Shown here piece by piece: positions 8,154 to 17,200 of a DNA stretch of 64,000 nucleotides (position 1 is the first letter of the stretch; each line of letters starts with the position of its first letter). Below the pieces are notes generated by a model that worked only from the letters and a program-made list of their open reading frames with translations, was not told the DNA's origin and did not search any database. Position numbers and translations under genes: made by a program. The DNA is taken from assembly GCA_963840425.1 (NCBI GenBank), contig CAWIYZ010000033.1, forward strand, positions 310,001 through 374,000, given 5' to 3'. The stretch comes from CADEFX01 sp963840425 (GTDB lineage Bacteria; Pseudomonadota; Alphaproteobacteria; Rhizobiales; Hyphomicrobiaceae).

Positions 8154-9404
8154 ATGACGAGCACAACGGCCCCTCGCAGACATGCGGTTCCCGTTGATGT
8201 CGGCGGTGTCACAATCGGCGGCTCGGCACCGATTGTCGTGCAATCGATGACCAATACCGACACGGCCGATATTGCTGCCACCACGGCTCAAGTGGCTGCG
8301 CTGGCGCGGGCTGGCTCCGAGCTCGTCCGCATTACGGTAGATCGCGATGAGGCGGCCAAGGCTGTCCCCCACATCCGCGATGGCCTTGCCAGGATGGGCG
8401 TGCGCGTACCTCTGGTCGGTGATTTCCACTACATCGGTCACAAGCTTCTGTCGGACAATCCAGCGTGTGCCGAGGCGCTCGACAAATACCGTATCAATCC
8501 CGGCAATGTCGGCTTCAAGGACAAGAAGGATCGCCAATTCTCGGCCATCATCGAGATGGCGCTCGTGCACGAGAAGCCAGTGCGCATCGGGGTCAACTGG
8601 GGCTCGCTCGATCAAGAGCTTCTCACTCACCTCATGGACGAGAACGCAAGAGCGGAGAACCCGAAGGACGCTCGAGTCGTCATGCACGAGGCGATCGTAC
8701 AATCCGGGATTTTGTCGGCCGTGCGCGCGGAAGAGCTCGGTCTTGGGGCCGACCGCATCATCATCTCGGCCAAGGTTTCCGCCGTGCAGGACCTGATCGC
8801 GGTCTACGGCATGCTCGCCGGGCGTTGTCGGTACGTCCTCCACCTGGGCCTGACCGAGGCCGGCATGGGATCCAAGGGCATCGTCGCTTCGTCTGCCGCC
8901 ATGGGTGTTCTTCTGCAAATGGGCATCGGCGACACCATCCGCTACTCGCTGACGCCGGAGCCCGGCGGCGACCGCACGCTGGAAGTACGTGCGGCGCAAG
9001 AGCTGCTGCAGACCATGGGCCTGCGCGCTTTCGTGCCGACGGTCGCCGCGTGCCCAGGCTGCGGGCGCACCACGTCGACAGTGTTTCAGGAGCTCGCTCG
9101 TGACGTCCAGAGCATGATCCGCGAGCGCATGCCCGAATGGCGTACGAAGTACCCGGGTGTGGAAAGCTTGAACCTTGCCGTCATGGGCTGCATCGTCAAT
9201 GGTCCTGGCGAGAGCAAGCATGCCGATATCGGCATCTCGCTCCCCGGCACGGGCGAGCAGCCCACCGCACCTGTTTTCATCGACGGCAAGAAAGCGATGA
9301 CACTGCGCGGCCCGAATATCGCGGCCGAATTCCAACAAATCGTCGAGGACTATATCGACAGGCGATACGGTGTCGCGCGCCGCAAGGAGCGAGTCGACGC
9401 TTAG
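8154..9404 (+). CDS. ispG: 4-hydroxy-3-methylbut-2-en-1-yl diphosphate synthase IspG (GcpE)
   Basis: The penultimate step of the MEP isoprenoid pathway, converting cyclic MEcPP to HMBPP with a [4Fe-4S] cluster. The 416-residue protein has the TIM-barrel start VGGVTIGGSAPIVVQSMTNT, the cluster ligands in ACPGCGR and MGCIVNGPGE, and typical overall length. AAGGAGG lies upstream of the ATG. Its TAG stop is the first part of an inverted repeat (9403-9475). The prenyl synthase ispA downstream uses the pathway's end products, but other genes separate the two. Confidence 0.97.
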   Translation: MTSTTAPRRHAVPVDVGGVTIGGSAPIVVQSMTNTDTADIAATTAQVAALARAGSELVRITVDRDEAAKAVPHIRDGLARMGVRVPLVGDFHYIGHKLLSDNPACAEALDKYRINPGNVGFKDKKDRQFSAIIEMALVHEKPVRIGVNWGSLDQELLTHLMDENARAENPKDARVVMHEAIVQSGILSAVRAEELGLGADRIIISAKVSAVQDLIAVYGMLAGRCRYVLHLGLTEAGMGSKGIVASSAAMGVLLQMGIGDTIRYSLTPEPGGDRTLEVRAAQELLQTMGLRAFVPTVAACPGCGRTTSTVFQELARDVQSMIRERMPEWRTKYPGVESLNLAVMGCIVNGPGESKHADIGISLPGTGEQPTAPVFIDGKKAMTLRGPNIAAEFQQIVEDYIDRRYGVARRKERVDA

Positions 9405-9475
9405 AGCAGGATCGCTTCGGATTGAAGCACTTTCCCACAATCGAGACGTCGCGGCCGAAGCGTGAATCCTGCTCT
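9403..9475 (+). repeat. Palindromic repeat overlapping the ispG stop codon
   Basis: The left arm AGAGCAGGATCGCTTCGG (9403-9420) pairs with CCGAAGCG-tga-ATCCTGCTCT (9455-9475), with a 3-base bulge. The element starts inside the ispG TAG stop. Its opening TAGAGC-N2-GATCG recurs at two other gene ends here (ahcY, and the FkbM gene at 9575). It looks like a REP-type dispersed element that also terminates transcription. Confidence 0.7.
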
Positions 9476-9503
9476 GCGCTTTTAGCTTCAGAGGGCGATT
9501 CAC

Positions 9504-9577
9504 GTGTCGCGGCGGAGCCGCGCTACGCGCGGACACATGGAAGCAGCAATGCTTCCATGTTAGACGATCACGCTCTA
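9504..9577 (-). repeat. Palindromic repeat, copy 2, overlapping the FkbM gene stop codon
   Basis: A perfect hairpin with stem ACATGGAAGC (9535-9544), loop agcaat and GCTTCCATGT (9551-9560) is preceded by a second GC-rich inverted repeat (about 9504-9536). The minus-strand gene's TAG stop (9575-9577) lies in its end, followed by AGCGTGATCG. It resembles the repeat beside ahcY at 50-132. Confidence 0.65.
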
Positions 9578-10576
9578 GTCCTCCATGAGGTGGCCGCCGT
9601 CGTAGGCGCTGGCGATCCGCCCCAGCGCCGCGCGGAAGCGGTCGCTGTTCATCAGCGTCGCCAAAGCCTGTTCTGGATCGGCACCGGCATCTATCGAAGG
9701 TGCTTCGCCAGGAAATTCCGCAGTCCCGAACAGCAGGTTTGCGTCCAGCGCCTTTCCTGGTGACACACCCCTGCATAGCAATTCGGCAAACAGCCGATAA
9801 TCCAGCGACGGCAAGGCGGCAAGGAAGCCGGCAACGAGCTGTGCAGCAAGCGCATGATCTGGGTGGCTGGGCTTTTCCGCCGCCCGGCCGAAATCCCAAA
9901 GATGTTGTACCTTGTCCCACGGCGCCGGCTCTGAAGGAAAGCGGCCGAGAAGCTCACTCGCCTCGCTCGCGACGTAGAACCGGTTGAGGCCGTCGAAGAA
10001 CGCGAAGGTATATCCCTGTGCGAGCAGTAGGGGCTCCCAGCCCTGCCAGGTTTCCGCCATGCTGCCCGGCGCAACCGCCTCCACGACCACCACACGCGGC
10101 CGCACATTTTTCCAATCTACTCCGGCCAGCACGTCAGCCTCAGCACCTTCGACATCGACCTTCAGGAAATCGACCTCGCTCACACGGTGTTGAGCAACCA
10201 ATGACGCGAGCGTCAGCATGGGCATGCGCCGCGTCTCATAGGTGGCGCCAAAGCCGGACGCCGCCTTGGCATGACCTTCGACCGTCGTGGAGAATCCGTG
10301 CAGCCGATCGACGACGTGAAAGTTCACCTCGCCTTGCCGGCTGCCGACGAGGCTGCAAACAGTGATGTCGCGCGGCCGCACGGACGCGTACATGTCGGCA
10401 AGCACGCGTTGCGGCTCGACGACCAATCCGCTCCAGCCCTTGAGGTAGAACCAAAAGCTGACGTTGTCGGCAACGGGGTGCCCCCCACCGACGTCGACGT
10501 AGAAGCCTTCCTTGCGATCGGCAAACACCAGATCGAGGTGATAATCCTCGAGCCTCTGAGCGTAGGAAATTTGCAT
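9575..10576 (-). CDS. FkbM family methyltransferase with C-terminal extension
   Basis: A 333-residue protein whose N-terminal two thirds is an FkbM SAM-dependent methyltransferase. SAM motif I is FYVDVGGGHP, the post-I acidic residue is in LVVEPQ, and the family block reads VDFLKVDVEGAEADVL. The remaining roughly 120 residues form a predicted helical tail with no motif I recognise. It differs from the FkbM gene at 1749, so the two are not recent duplicates. It follows the frameshifted transpeptidase on the same strand with a 59-base gap. Acceptor substrate unknown; sugars of surface glycans are usual for the family. Confidence 0.85.
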   Translation of the reverse strand: MQISYAQRLEDYHLDLVFADRKEGFYVDVGGGHPVADNVSFWFYLKGWSGLVVEPQRVLADMYASVRPRDITVCSLVGSRQGEVNFHVVDRLHGFSTTVEGHAKAASGFGATYETRRMPMLTLASLVAQHRVSEVDFLKVDVEGAEADVLAGVDWKNVRPRVVVVEAVAPGSMAETWQGWEPLLLAQGYTFAFFDGLNRFYVASEASELLGRFPSEPAPWDKVQHLWDFGRAAEKPSHPDHALAAQLVAGFLAALPSLDYRLFAELLCRGVSPGKALDANLLFGTAEFPGEAPSIDAGADPEQALATLMNSDRFRAALGRIASAYDGGHLMED

Positions 10577-10635
10577 TGTCTTGGTTCCGGGACGAGCGCG
10601 AGGACTATGGCCTGCACATCGAATCTTATGAACCG

Positions 10636-12241
10636 CTACGGTTTCGTGAGCACCACAAAATCGGTGCCGAGGCCAGTCTCGCTGCTAGTCCCCTGGTCAG
10701 AAATGATGAGCGATGCGCCAGTCCATAGACGATTGGCGATCTCCTTGCCGAAATCGGAAGAGATCTCGATGCGGTCGAGCGCCTCGGCGGCGCTCTGACC
10801 TGATCCGCTATCGGAAACTGTGACCACCGCCCAACGCAACCGGGCACCCCCCTCCTCTTCGGCCAAGGCCGTGAAGACGTGAGTGCCTAGCGAGCGTTCA
10901 GGATCGCGGATCGTGACAGCCCCATCAATAAGTGGAGCCATTCCCTGCCGCATAAAAACGCGGCCTTCCTTGCGGCTTACGAAAACCGAGATGGGGTCGA
11001 GCGCTCGCCCCAAGGCCTTGAGGCTGTCGGACGCTCGATCGCGTGCAGCGATCGCTTCCTTCGCCACTGTCGCAGCATCGCGCGCCGCTTGCGCCTGGAT
11101 CGCCTCCGCTATAGCCACATCAGCTAGATCTTTTTGGGCGACCTCCAGGGTTTCGCGGGCCACTTCCTCGTCCTTGGCCGCGCGCTCGATCGCATCCGGA
11201 TTTGCAGCGGCCTTGCTCGCTACCCGCGACGCCGCCGCCAAGCGTCTCTCATCCAGCGCAACCTGCTTCTGCGCTTTGCGCAAGCTCCCCCGCGCGTCTT
11301 GCGCCTGTGCTGACGCTTTGCGCGCGACGGCGACAGCGGATTTCATGGCCGTTTCTGCTGCCCGGACGTCTGCCGCCGCTTGTGCTCTCTTCGCCCGTGC
11401 ACGACGCAGTGGCGTCTCCAGCCCTTGCGCTGGTGCAATCATGATACCAGTGATGTCCGGCCTTCCGGCAGACGTATCCGTCTGCCCTTGTTTCTGCCCG
11501 CCTGCAGCGACCTCGATCGCGACCGGTGTCATGTTCTCCCGGTCGCCAGCCACATTTGCCGCCCCGGACGTCGTTGACGGTACAGGCAGGCGCGGGTGTG
11601 CAATCGGGACGGGCTCAACGCTGTGGGGAGACACGATGACACGTGCTCCCACCTTCGTCATGTCCCACATTCGTGGCGCGAAATCATAGGTCAGTCGAAT
11701 GCACCCGTGCGACGCGGGATATCCCGGCACCACTCCTCCATGCAGCGCGATCCCGGACCAGGTAATGCGCTGCATCCAGGGCATCGGCGCGCCGCTGTAG
11801 ATGTTCGACTCGTGATATCGGCGCTTTTGAATCACACTGAAAACGCCGGTCGGCGTGCGATAGTCGCGCGTGCCGGTCGAGAACTCTCGACTGTGCGAGC
11901 AGGCTGTCCCCGCCGTAGACGTGGATGCGCTGATCAGCCAGAGAAACGACGGCAACGATTGGACCAACAGGTGCCCCGTTGGCGGCATTCGATTGCCCAT
12001 CTGGTGAATTGCGCCACCCCTGCATTGCCCGGCGCTGCCTTGCGCCGTCCCGATATCCGCGGCGCAGGCGGTCACCATCCCAACCCCTGCCGCGCTCCCA
12101 AGAATTACCCCAAGGTGAAAACCATGACTGGGCAGATGCCGACACTCCCAGTGGACTGGCGATCAAAGCGCTCGAGAGTACAAATGTCGATAGATGATGC
12201 AGACAATGGCGCTTTGCAGCAACGAACAACACCCGCGACAC
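10636..12241 (-). pseudogene. L,D-transpeptidase (YkuD) with coiled-coil tail, frameshifted
   Basis: Two overlapping frames make one gene. The upstream frame (from 12241) encodes a signal peptide (cleavage near ASA-QS) and the start of a YkuD domain ending LADQRIHVYGGDSLLAQSRV. The downstream frame resumes with STGTRDYRTPTGVFSV and carries the catalytic SHGCIRL. Removing one base near 11880 restores a single frame of about 534 residues. After the catalytic domain lies a long Ala-rich coiled coil, then a small C-terminal domain. The intact enzyme would form 3-3 peptidoglycan crosslinks or attach proteins to peptidoglycan in the periplasm. The break lies in TCGAGA-gt-TCTCGA, an inverted repeat prone to slippage or misreading. 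Confidence 0.8.
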
Positions 12242-12386
12242 GAACAGAGCCCCCTTATTCTACTTTTCTCAATCTCAGCTACCGCCACCCTGCGTAGGGT
12301 TAGCCCCCACGGGTGGGTTAGTTTGCGATACCCCCTTAGCTTCCATATAAACGCACGAATGTGCCGATTGGATGCCCTTGCAGATT

Positions 12387-13289
12387 CTATCGTCGCCGAT
12401 GTGTCACAAAGGCGGCAGCGGCAGCAAGGGTTTCGCCAGCTACCGCGAAGGGGACCAGTGCTGCAATCGCCTCTCGCTCGAGCTCCGCTAAACGCAAGCG
12501 TGCCCCCGCAACGCCAAGAACAGATACCCAGGTCGCCTTGCCGGCCTTGACATCCTTGCGCACGCCTTTGCCGGTGCTTGCCGTGTCCCCCTCAGCATCA
12601 AGAAGATCATCCGCAAGCTGGAACGCGATTCCCAGCGCCGCACCGAAAGCTCCGAGCGCCTGACGGGCTGGCGCAGGCGCGCGAGCCAGTATCGCGCCGG
12701 CATCCACGGCAAAGCGAATCAACGCACCTGTTTTCATTTCCTGGATCATCTGCACGGCACCCGCCGCATGCAGGTGGCCAAAGTTTGGCTTCTCTGCTTC
12801 GATATCGAGCTGCTGCCCGCCCGCCATGCCGACTGCCCCGGACGCCTGCGCAAGCCCGAGAACAAGCTCTGACCGCACCTCCGGGTCTGCGTGGGTTTCA
12901 GGGCGAGCCAGCACCTCGAAGGCCAGAGAAAGAAGCGCATCTCCGGCCAGAATGGCGGTTGCCTCATCAAAGGCCTTCCATACGGTGGGGCGTCCCCGGC
13001 GGAGTTCGTCATTGTCCATCGCCGGGAGATCATCGTGCACCAGGGAATAGCAGTGCAGGAACTCGACTGCCGCCGCCGCATTGAGGGCATTTGCGGAATC
13101 AACGCCGAAAAGGCGTGCGCTCTCGACAAGCAGGAATGGCCGGAAGCGTTTACCTCCACCGAGGACAGCATGTCGCATCGCCTCCGCAAGGCGTGGCGGC
13201 GCCGCGCGGAGCGCGTGGTCGTCCAGGAGCTCCGCCAGCCGCACTTCGACACGGGTGGCTGTCTCCTCTAGTTGCTCAGGGAACGTCAT
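12387..13289 (-). CDS. ispA: Short-chain polyprenyl diphosphate synthase (farnesyl diphosphate synthase)
   Basis: A 300-residue all-helical prenyltransferase condensing IPP with allylic diphosphates, most likely to farnesyl diphosphate. The first Asp-rich motif is DDLPAMDND and the second is DDLLD. GGGKRFRP near the N-terminus binds IPP. The ATG at 13289 is preferred, since the protein there begins MTFPEQLEE like relatives. Chain length may be C15 or C20: the residues before the first Asp-rich motif (HCYSLVH) fit the bacterial FPP/GGPP class. It connects to the MEP pathway represented here by ispG. Confidence 0.93.
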   Translation of the reverse strand: MTFPEQLEETATRVEVRLAELLDDHALRAAPPRLAEAMRHAVLGGGKRFRPFLLVESARLFGVDSANALNAAAAVEFLHCYSLVHDDLPAMDNDELRRGRPTVWKAFDEATAILAGDALLSLAFEVLARPETHADPEVRSELVLGLAQASGAVGMAGGQQLDIEAEKPNFGHLHAAGAVQMIQEMKTGALIRFAVDAGAILARAPAPARQALGAFGAALGIAFQLADDLLDAEGDTASTGKGVRKDVKAGKATWVSVLGVAGARLRLAELEREAIAALVPFAVAGETLAAAAAFVTHRRR

Positions 13290-13529
13290 GACTTCCCTTG
13301 TGATGTGCCCTGCACAGGAGTGAACCGGGCTGCCGCCGCTCCACGCATACGCTCTGGTCAGGCTCGACAAATGTGGCTATAAGGCGCCTCCAAATGAAAA
13401 GACACTGCAGCTCGTACCGCGGTCGAGAGTGCTTTGTGCACACGTTATGGACATCGGCCGGAGCTGGCAGCAAGCCGGTAGGGTAGCACGCGCAACGCGG
13501 CTCCCACATCTAGTCAGGAGAGCACGACC

Positions 13530-13715
13530 ATGGCTGTGCCGAGAACAAAGGTTTCGCGTATGAAGCGCGGCTTCCGCCGGTCAGCCGATGCGCTGAAGTC
13601 GCCGACCTATGTCGAGGACAAAGATAGCGGCAACCTGCGCCGTCCGCATCACATCGATCTCAAATCCGGCAAATATCGTGGGCGTCAGATCCTCGAAACA
13701 GAAACGGAAGCCTGA
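13530..13715 (+). CDS. rpmF: 50S ribosomal protein L32
   Basis: A 61-residue basic protein beginning MAVPRTKVSRMKRG, the signature of bacterial bL32. This is the cysteine-free version common in alphaproteobacteria. It binds 23S rRNA near the peptidyl-transferase region. CAGGAGAG precedes the ATG. The roughly 240 bases between this gene and the divergent ispA hold no other gene that I can see and probably contain both promoters. Confidence 0.97.
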   Translation: MAVPRTKVSRMKRGFRRSADALKSPTYVEDKDSGNLRRPHHIDLKSGKYRGRQILETETEA

Positions 13716-13836
13716 CGGTCGCCCAACTTTCGACTGAGCCAGACCTTATCGAGGTGCTTGGCAACAGGACACTGCACAAGCATAGTTGATTGGCGCCCAA
13801 CTGGAGCCGCAGCCGGCGGCCCGCGTGGAGATTGAG

Positions 13837-14253
13837 ATGTCGCTCAGGGCAATCCCGGTCATCATCATCCCCTTTATCCTCTACAACGTCATTGCCATGC
13901 TTGGTGGCGGAGTGCCGGCCGATGACATTTTCCGCAAGCCGCTTTTCAGCCTCCCGATGCTCAGCGGAGCGCAATGGACGTTTTCCTGGAGCGACCTGCT
14001 AATCCTTCTGACGATGGCCATGCTGTTCATCGAGTTGATCAAATCGACCTACACCGCATCATCCTCGCTGATCGATCATGGTCTCTCCATGCTCGTGTTC
14101 ATTGCTTGCCTCGTGGAATTTCTCATCGTTCCACAAGCCGCCACCTCGGTGTTCTTCTTCATTATGACGGCAACGCTTGTCGACGTTGTCGCAGGCGCCA
14201 TGATCGGAATTCGCACGGCACGGCGCGACCTCAATATTGGCGCAGAGCACTAA
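13837..14253 (+). CDS. Small integral membrane protein of unknown function
   Basis: A 138-residue protein with four hydrophobic stretches: AIPVIIIPFILYNVIAML, DLLILLTMAMLFIELI, LSMLVFIACLVEFLIV and SVFFFIMTATLVDVVAGAMI. The start at 13837 (MSLRAIP) is preferred; an earlier in-frame ATG at 13786 would add a polar 17-residue leader. It sits 121 bases after rpmF on the same strand and before the convergent phaR. I do not recognise the family. The four-helix topology suggests an inner-membrane accessory protein, but no catalytic motif is visible. Confidence 0.75.
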   Translation: MSLRAIPVIIIPFILYNVIAMLGGGVPADDIFRKPLFSLPMLSGAQWTFSWSDLLILLTMAMLFIELIKSTYTASSSLIDHGLSMLVFIACLVEFLIVPQAATSVFFFIMTATLVDVVAGAMIGIRTARRDLNIGAEH

Positions 14254-14299
14254 GCGCCAAGACCTCAGAGATTATCGGGCGTTCAACGCAGGGGCTGCG

Positions 14300-14965
14300 T
14301 CAGCTTCGATCGCGTGAAAGCTTTTCGATCTTCGCTTGCATCGAAGCGAGCTGTGTTTTCAATTCGTCGAGCTCGTTGGGAGCGGCGGACGCGGCAGCAG
14401 GCGGTTCGTCCTTCTTGCCTGTGGCCGGATCGTCTTTCTTCTTTTCGCCTTTCGCCGGCGCAAACGGCGTGAACATCGACATCGCTTGCTCGAACATGGC
14501 TAGGTTCTTGCGCGCCTGATCCTGGTAAGCCTCGAAGGCCCCCTGCGGCGTGAAGGCGTTGGCGAACTGCTTGCGAAAGCGGTCCTGCTCCTTGGCTAGC
14601 GTCTCGAGGCTCACCTGCAGATAGCTCGGGACCATGCGTTCCATGGCATCGCCGTAAAAACGGATGAGCTGCCGCAGGAACGGAATTGGAAGCAGCGTTT
14701 GCCCGCCGGAACGGCTCTCCTGCTCCACAATGATCTGTGTGAGAACCGAATGAGTCAGGTCGTCGCCGGATTTGGCATCGAAAACAACGAAATCGCGCTC
14801 GGACCGGACCATCTGCGCGAGATCGTCCAAAGTGACGTAGGTGCTTGTCTCAGTGTTGTAAAGTCTTCGGTTCGCGTACTTCTTGATGACGACCGGATCT
14901 TTCTTGTCCGTTGGCGCGTCCGCCTTGTTGAGCATGGCTCGGGCCGTTCTTTCGCTACTTGCCAT
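14300..14965 (-). CDS. phaR: Polyhydroxyalkanoate synthesis repressor PhaR
   Basis: A 221-residue DNA- and granule-binding regulator of polyhydroxybutyrate metabolism. The N-terminal domain has the family signature IKKYANRRLYNTETSTYV at residues 27-44. A granule-associated region rich in F, Y and Q follows (FAYGDAMERMV-like, about 100-160). The tail has a Lys/Pro/Ala linker and a short coiled coil (LKTQLASMQAKIEKL). The ATG at 14965 fits the family; an upstream frame extension is not supported. It is divergent from phaA-phaB, its expected targets, across a 207-base shared promoter region. Confidence 0.95.
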   Translation of the reverse strand: MASSERTARAMLNKADAPTDKKDPVVIKKYANRRLYNTETSTYVTLDDLAQMVRSERDFVVFDAKSGDDLTHSVLTQIIVEQESRSGGQTLLPIPFLRQLIRFYGDAMERMVPSYLQVSLETLAKEQDRFRKQFANAFTPQGAFEAYQDQARKNLAMFEQAMSMFTPFAPAKGEKKKDDPATGKKDEPPAAASAAPNELDELKTQLASMQAKIEKLSRDRS

Positions 14966-15172
14966 TTGGAACAGTATCATGCCATGGGCTAACGGGAAAT
15001 ATGCGTATATCTTTGACTTTGCCTGCAAGACCCGGGGGCCTAGGCCTCTTGATTGCCGGAAAAGCGGCTGCCCTGGTATCGTTGATACAACTAGACGTGC
15101 CATTGGGCTCCCCATGGGGGCATAAGCGCGGCGCCAGGCATGGCCGCCAGCCACTCGAAACGAGGATCAAGC

Positions 15173-16360
15173 ATGAGCTCGACCGAAGCTACCATCGTGA
15201 TCGCCAGCGCTGCGCGCACCCCAGTCGGTTCCTTCAACGGAGCTCTAGCCGGCCTGCCGGCGCATGAGCTGGGGAAGGTGGCAATTCAGGCCGCGCTCGA
15301 GCGCGCGGGCCTGGAACCCGGGGACGTGTCCGAGGTCATTCTGGGTCAGATCCTGGCTGCAGGCGCCGGACAGAATCCGGCCCGCCAGGCGTCTATCGCT
15401 GCCGGTGTTCCGGTGGACGCGCCGGCGTGGGGCCTGAACCAGCTTTGCGGCTCCGGCCTTAGAGCGGTTGCGCTGGGCGCGCAGCAGATTCAATCCGGGT
15501 CGTCGCAAATCGTCATTGCCGGCGGACAGGAGAGCATGAGCCAAGCGCCACATTGCCTGCATCTACGTGAGGGCACGAAGATGGGCGATGCCAAGTTCAT
15601 CGACACCATGATCAAGGATGGCCTGTGGGATGCCTTCAACGGCTACCACATGGGAACGACGGCCGAGAACGTCGCGCGCCAGTGGCAGATCACGCGCGAG
15701 GAGCAGGATCGCTTTGCCGTTGCTTCGCAGAACAAGGCCGAAGCGGCCAAGAAGGCAGGCAAATTCAGGGACGAAATCGCTTCCGTCGTCATAAAGACCC
15801 GGAAAGGCGAGACCGTTGTCACCGATGACGAATACATCAAAGAAGGCGTGACGTTCGATTCCGTCGCGAAACTGCGCCCTGCCTTCGAGAAAGAGGGCAC
15901 AGTAACAGCGGGCAACGCCAGCGGCATCAATGACGGCGCGGCCGCAGTTGCCCTCATGTCGCTGGCCGAGGCGAAGAAGCGCGGGATCACGCCACTTGCC
16001 CGAATCGTCTCCTGGGCGCATGCGGGCGTGGACCCATCGATCATGGGCACAGGGCCGATCCCGGCGTCCAAGAAGGCCTTGGAAAAGGCCGGCTGGACCG
16101 TCAAGGACCTCGATCTGATCGAGGCCAACGAAGCTTTCGCTGCCCAGGCCTGCGCCGTGAACAAGGGCCTCGGCTGGGATACCGAGAAGGTCAATGTCAA
16201 CGGCGGCGCCATCGCCATCGGCCACCCGATCGGTGCCTCCGGCGCCCGTGTCCTGACCACGCTGCTGTTTGAAATGAAGCGGCGCAACGCCAAGAAGGGA
16301 CTCGCTACGCTGTGCATCGGGGGCGGCATGGGAGTTGCCATGTGCGTCGAGCGCGACTGA
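15173..16360 (+). CDS. phaA: Acetyl-CoA C-acetyltransferase (beta-ketothiolase) PhaA
   Basis: Condenses two acetyl-CoA to acetoacetyl-CoA, the first step of polyhydroxybutyrate synthesis. The 395-residue protein has all thiolase catalytic motifs: C92 in LCGSG, NEAFA, H351 in GHPIGASGA and C381 in TLCIGGGMG. The ATG at 15173 is preceded by GAGGATCA. It is followed by a strong hairpin and then phaB, so the two may be transcribed at different levels. It contrasts with the degenerate thiolase at 4417. Confidence 0.96.
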   Translation: MSSTEATIVIASAARTPVGSFNGALAGLPAHELGKVAIQAALERAGLEPGDVSEVILGQILAAGAGQNPARQASIAAGVPVDAPAWGLNQLCGSGLRAVALGAQQIQSGSSQIVIAGGQESMSQAPHCLHLREGTKMGDAKFIDTMIKDGLWDAFNGYHMGTTAENVARQWQITREEQDRFAVASQNKAEAAKKAGKFRDEIASVVIKTRKGETVVTDDEYIKEGVTFDSVAKLRPAFEKEGTVTAGNASGINDGAAAVALMSLAEAKKRGITPLARIVSWAHAGVDPSIMGTGPIPASKKALEKAGWTVKDLDLIEANEAFAAQACAVNKGLGWDTEKVNVNGGAIAIGHPIGASGARVLTTLLFEMKRRNAKKGLATLCIGGGMGVAMCVERD

Positions 16361-16382
16361 GCAACGCGGTTAATCAAGACGC

Positions 16383-16416
16383 AAGCCCCGGACAACAAAA
16401 CTCTTGTCCGGGGCTT
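16383..16416 (+). terminator. Strong hairpin between phaA and phaB
   Basis: The perfect 13-base-pair stem AAGCCCCGGACAA / TTGTCCGGGGCTT encloses the loop caaaactc. No long T-run follows, so it may act as an attenuator or mRNA stabiliser rather than a full terminator within phaA-phaB. Confidence 0.7.
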
Positions 16417-16465
16417 ACTATTCTCGACAAATAATAATGAAGCTCATCCCAGGGGAGAAACGTGC

Positions 16466-17194
16466 ATGGCACGAGTGGCAGTTGTCACGGGCGGAACCCG
16501 CGGCATCGGCGAGGCCATTTCCAAGGCATTGAAAGCGAAGGGCTACCGGGTGGCTGCCACCTACGCCGGCAACGATACGGCTGCGCAAAAGTTCCAGGCT
16601 GAAACCGGCATACCGATCTACAAGTTCGACGTCGGTGACTATGCGTCCTGCGAGAAGGGGGTGACGCAAATCTCGCGCGACCTGGGTGGCGTCGACATTC
16701 TTGTCAACAACGCTGGCATCACACGCGACGCCGCGTTGCATCGGATGGCCCCCGCACAATGGATGGAGGTCATTCGCACCAACCTCGATTCTGCCTTCAA
16801 CATGACCCGGCTCGTTATTGACGGCATGCGATCGCGGAATTTCGGACGCATCATTTCCATTTCGTCGATCAATGGCCGTAAAGGTCAGTTCGGCCAAGCC
16901 AACTATTCAGCGGCCAAAGCGGGGCTTGTCGGTTTCTCCAAAGCCGTGGCGCTCGAAGGCGCGGCCAGGGGCATCACGTGCAACGTGATCGCACCAGGCT
17001 ACATCAACACCGAGATGGTGGCTGCCGTCCCCAAGGACGTACTGGAGGCCAAGATCCTGCCCATGATTCCGGTCGGACGCCTCGGCACGGCGGCCGAGGT
17101 CGCGCGTTGCGTTGTATTCCTGGCGGCTGATGATGCCGGCTTCATTACAGGCGCTTGTCTCGACGCCAACGGCGGCCAGTACATGGCCACCTGA
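16466..17194 (+). CDS. phaB: Acetoacetyl-CoA reductase PhaB
   Basis: An NADPH-dependent short-chain dehydrogenase reducing acetoacetyl-CoA to (R)-3-hydroxybutyryl-CoA for polyhydroxybutyrate synthesis. The 242-residue protein has the cofactor motif GGTRGIGEAI, the NNAGITRD segment, the catalytic Ser in ISSINGRKGQFGQ and the YSAAKAG Tyr-Lys pair. This FGQANYSAAKAG context is typical of PhaB. AGGGGAGAAA precedes the ATG. It follows phaA after the hairpin. The polymerase gene phaC is not in the window. Confidence 0.95.
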   Translation: MARVAVVTGGTRGIGEAISKALKAKGYRVAATYAGNDTAAQKFQAETGIPIYKFDVGDYASCEKGVTQISRDLGGVDILVNNAGITRDAALHRMAPAQWMEVIRTNLDSAFNMTRLVIDGMRSRNFGRIISISSINGRKGQFGQANYSAAKAGLVGFSKAVALEGAARGITCNVIAPGYINTEMVAAVPKDVLEAKILPMIPVGRLGTAAEVARCVVFLAADDAGFITGACLDANGGQYMAT

Positions 17195-17200
17195 CGACAA

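Noticed and set aside
7866..9920. Open frame of 684 codons on the minus strand across znuB and ispG
   Set aside because: It lies antisense to two clearly identified genes and has no domain of its own; an artefact of high GC.
12242..12386. Paired GGGTTAG heptamers before the transpeptidase gene
   Set aside because: Short direct repeat only, no dyad or known operator; likely chance in a GC-rich spacer.
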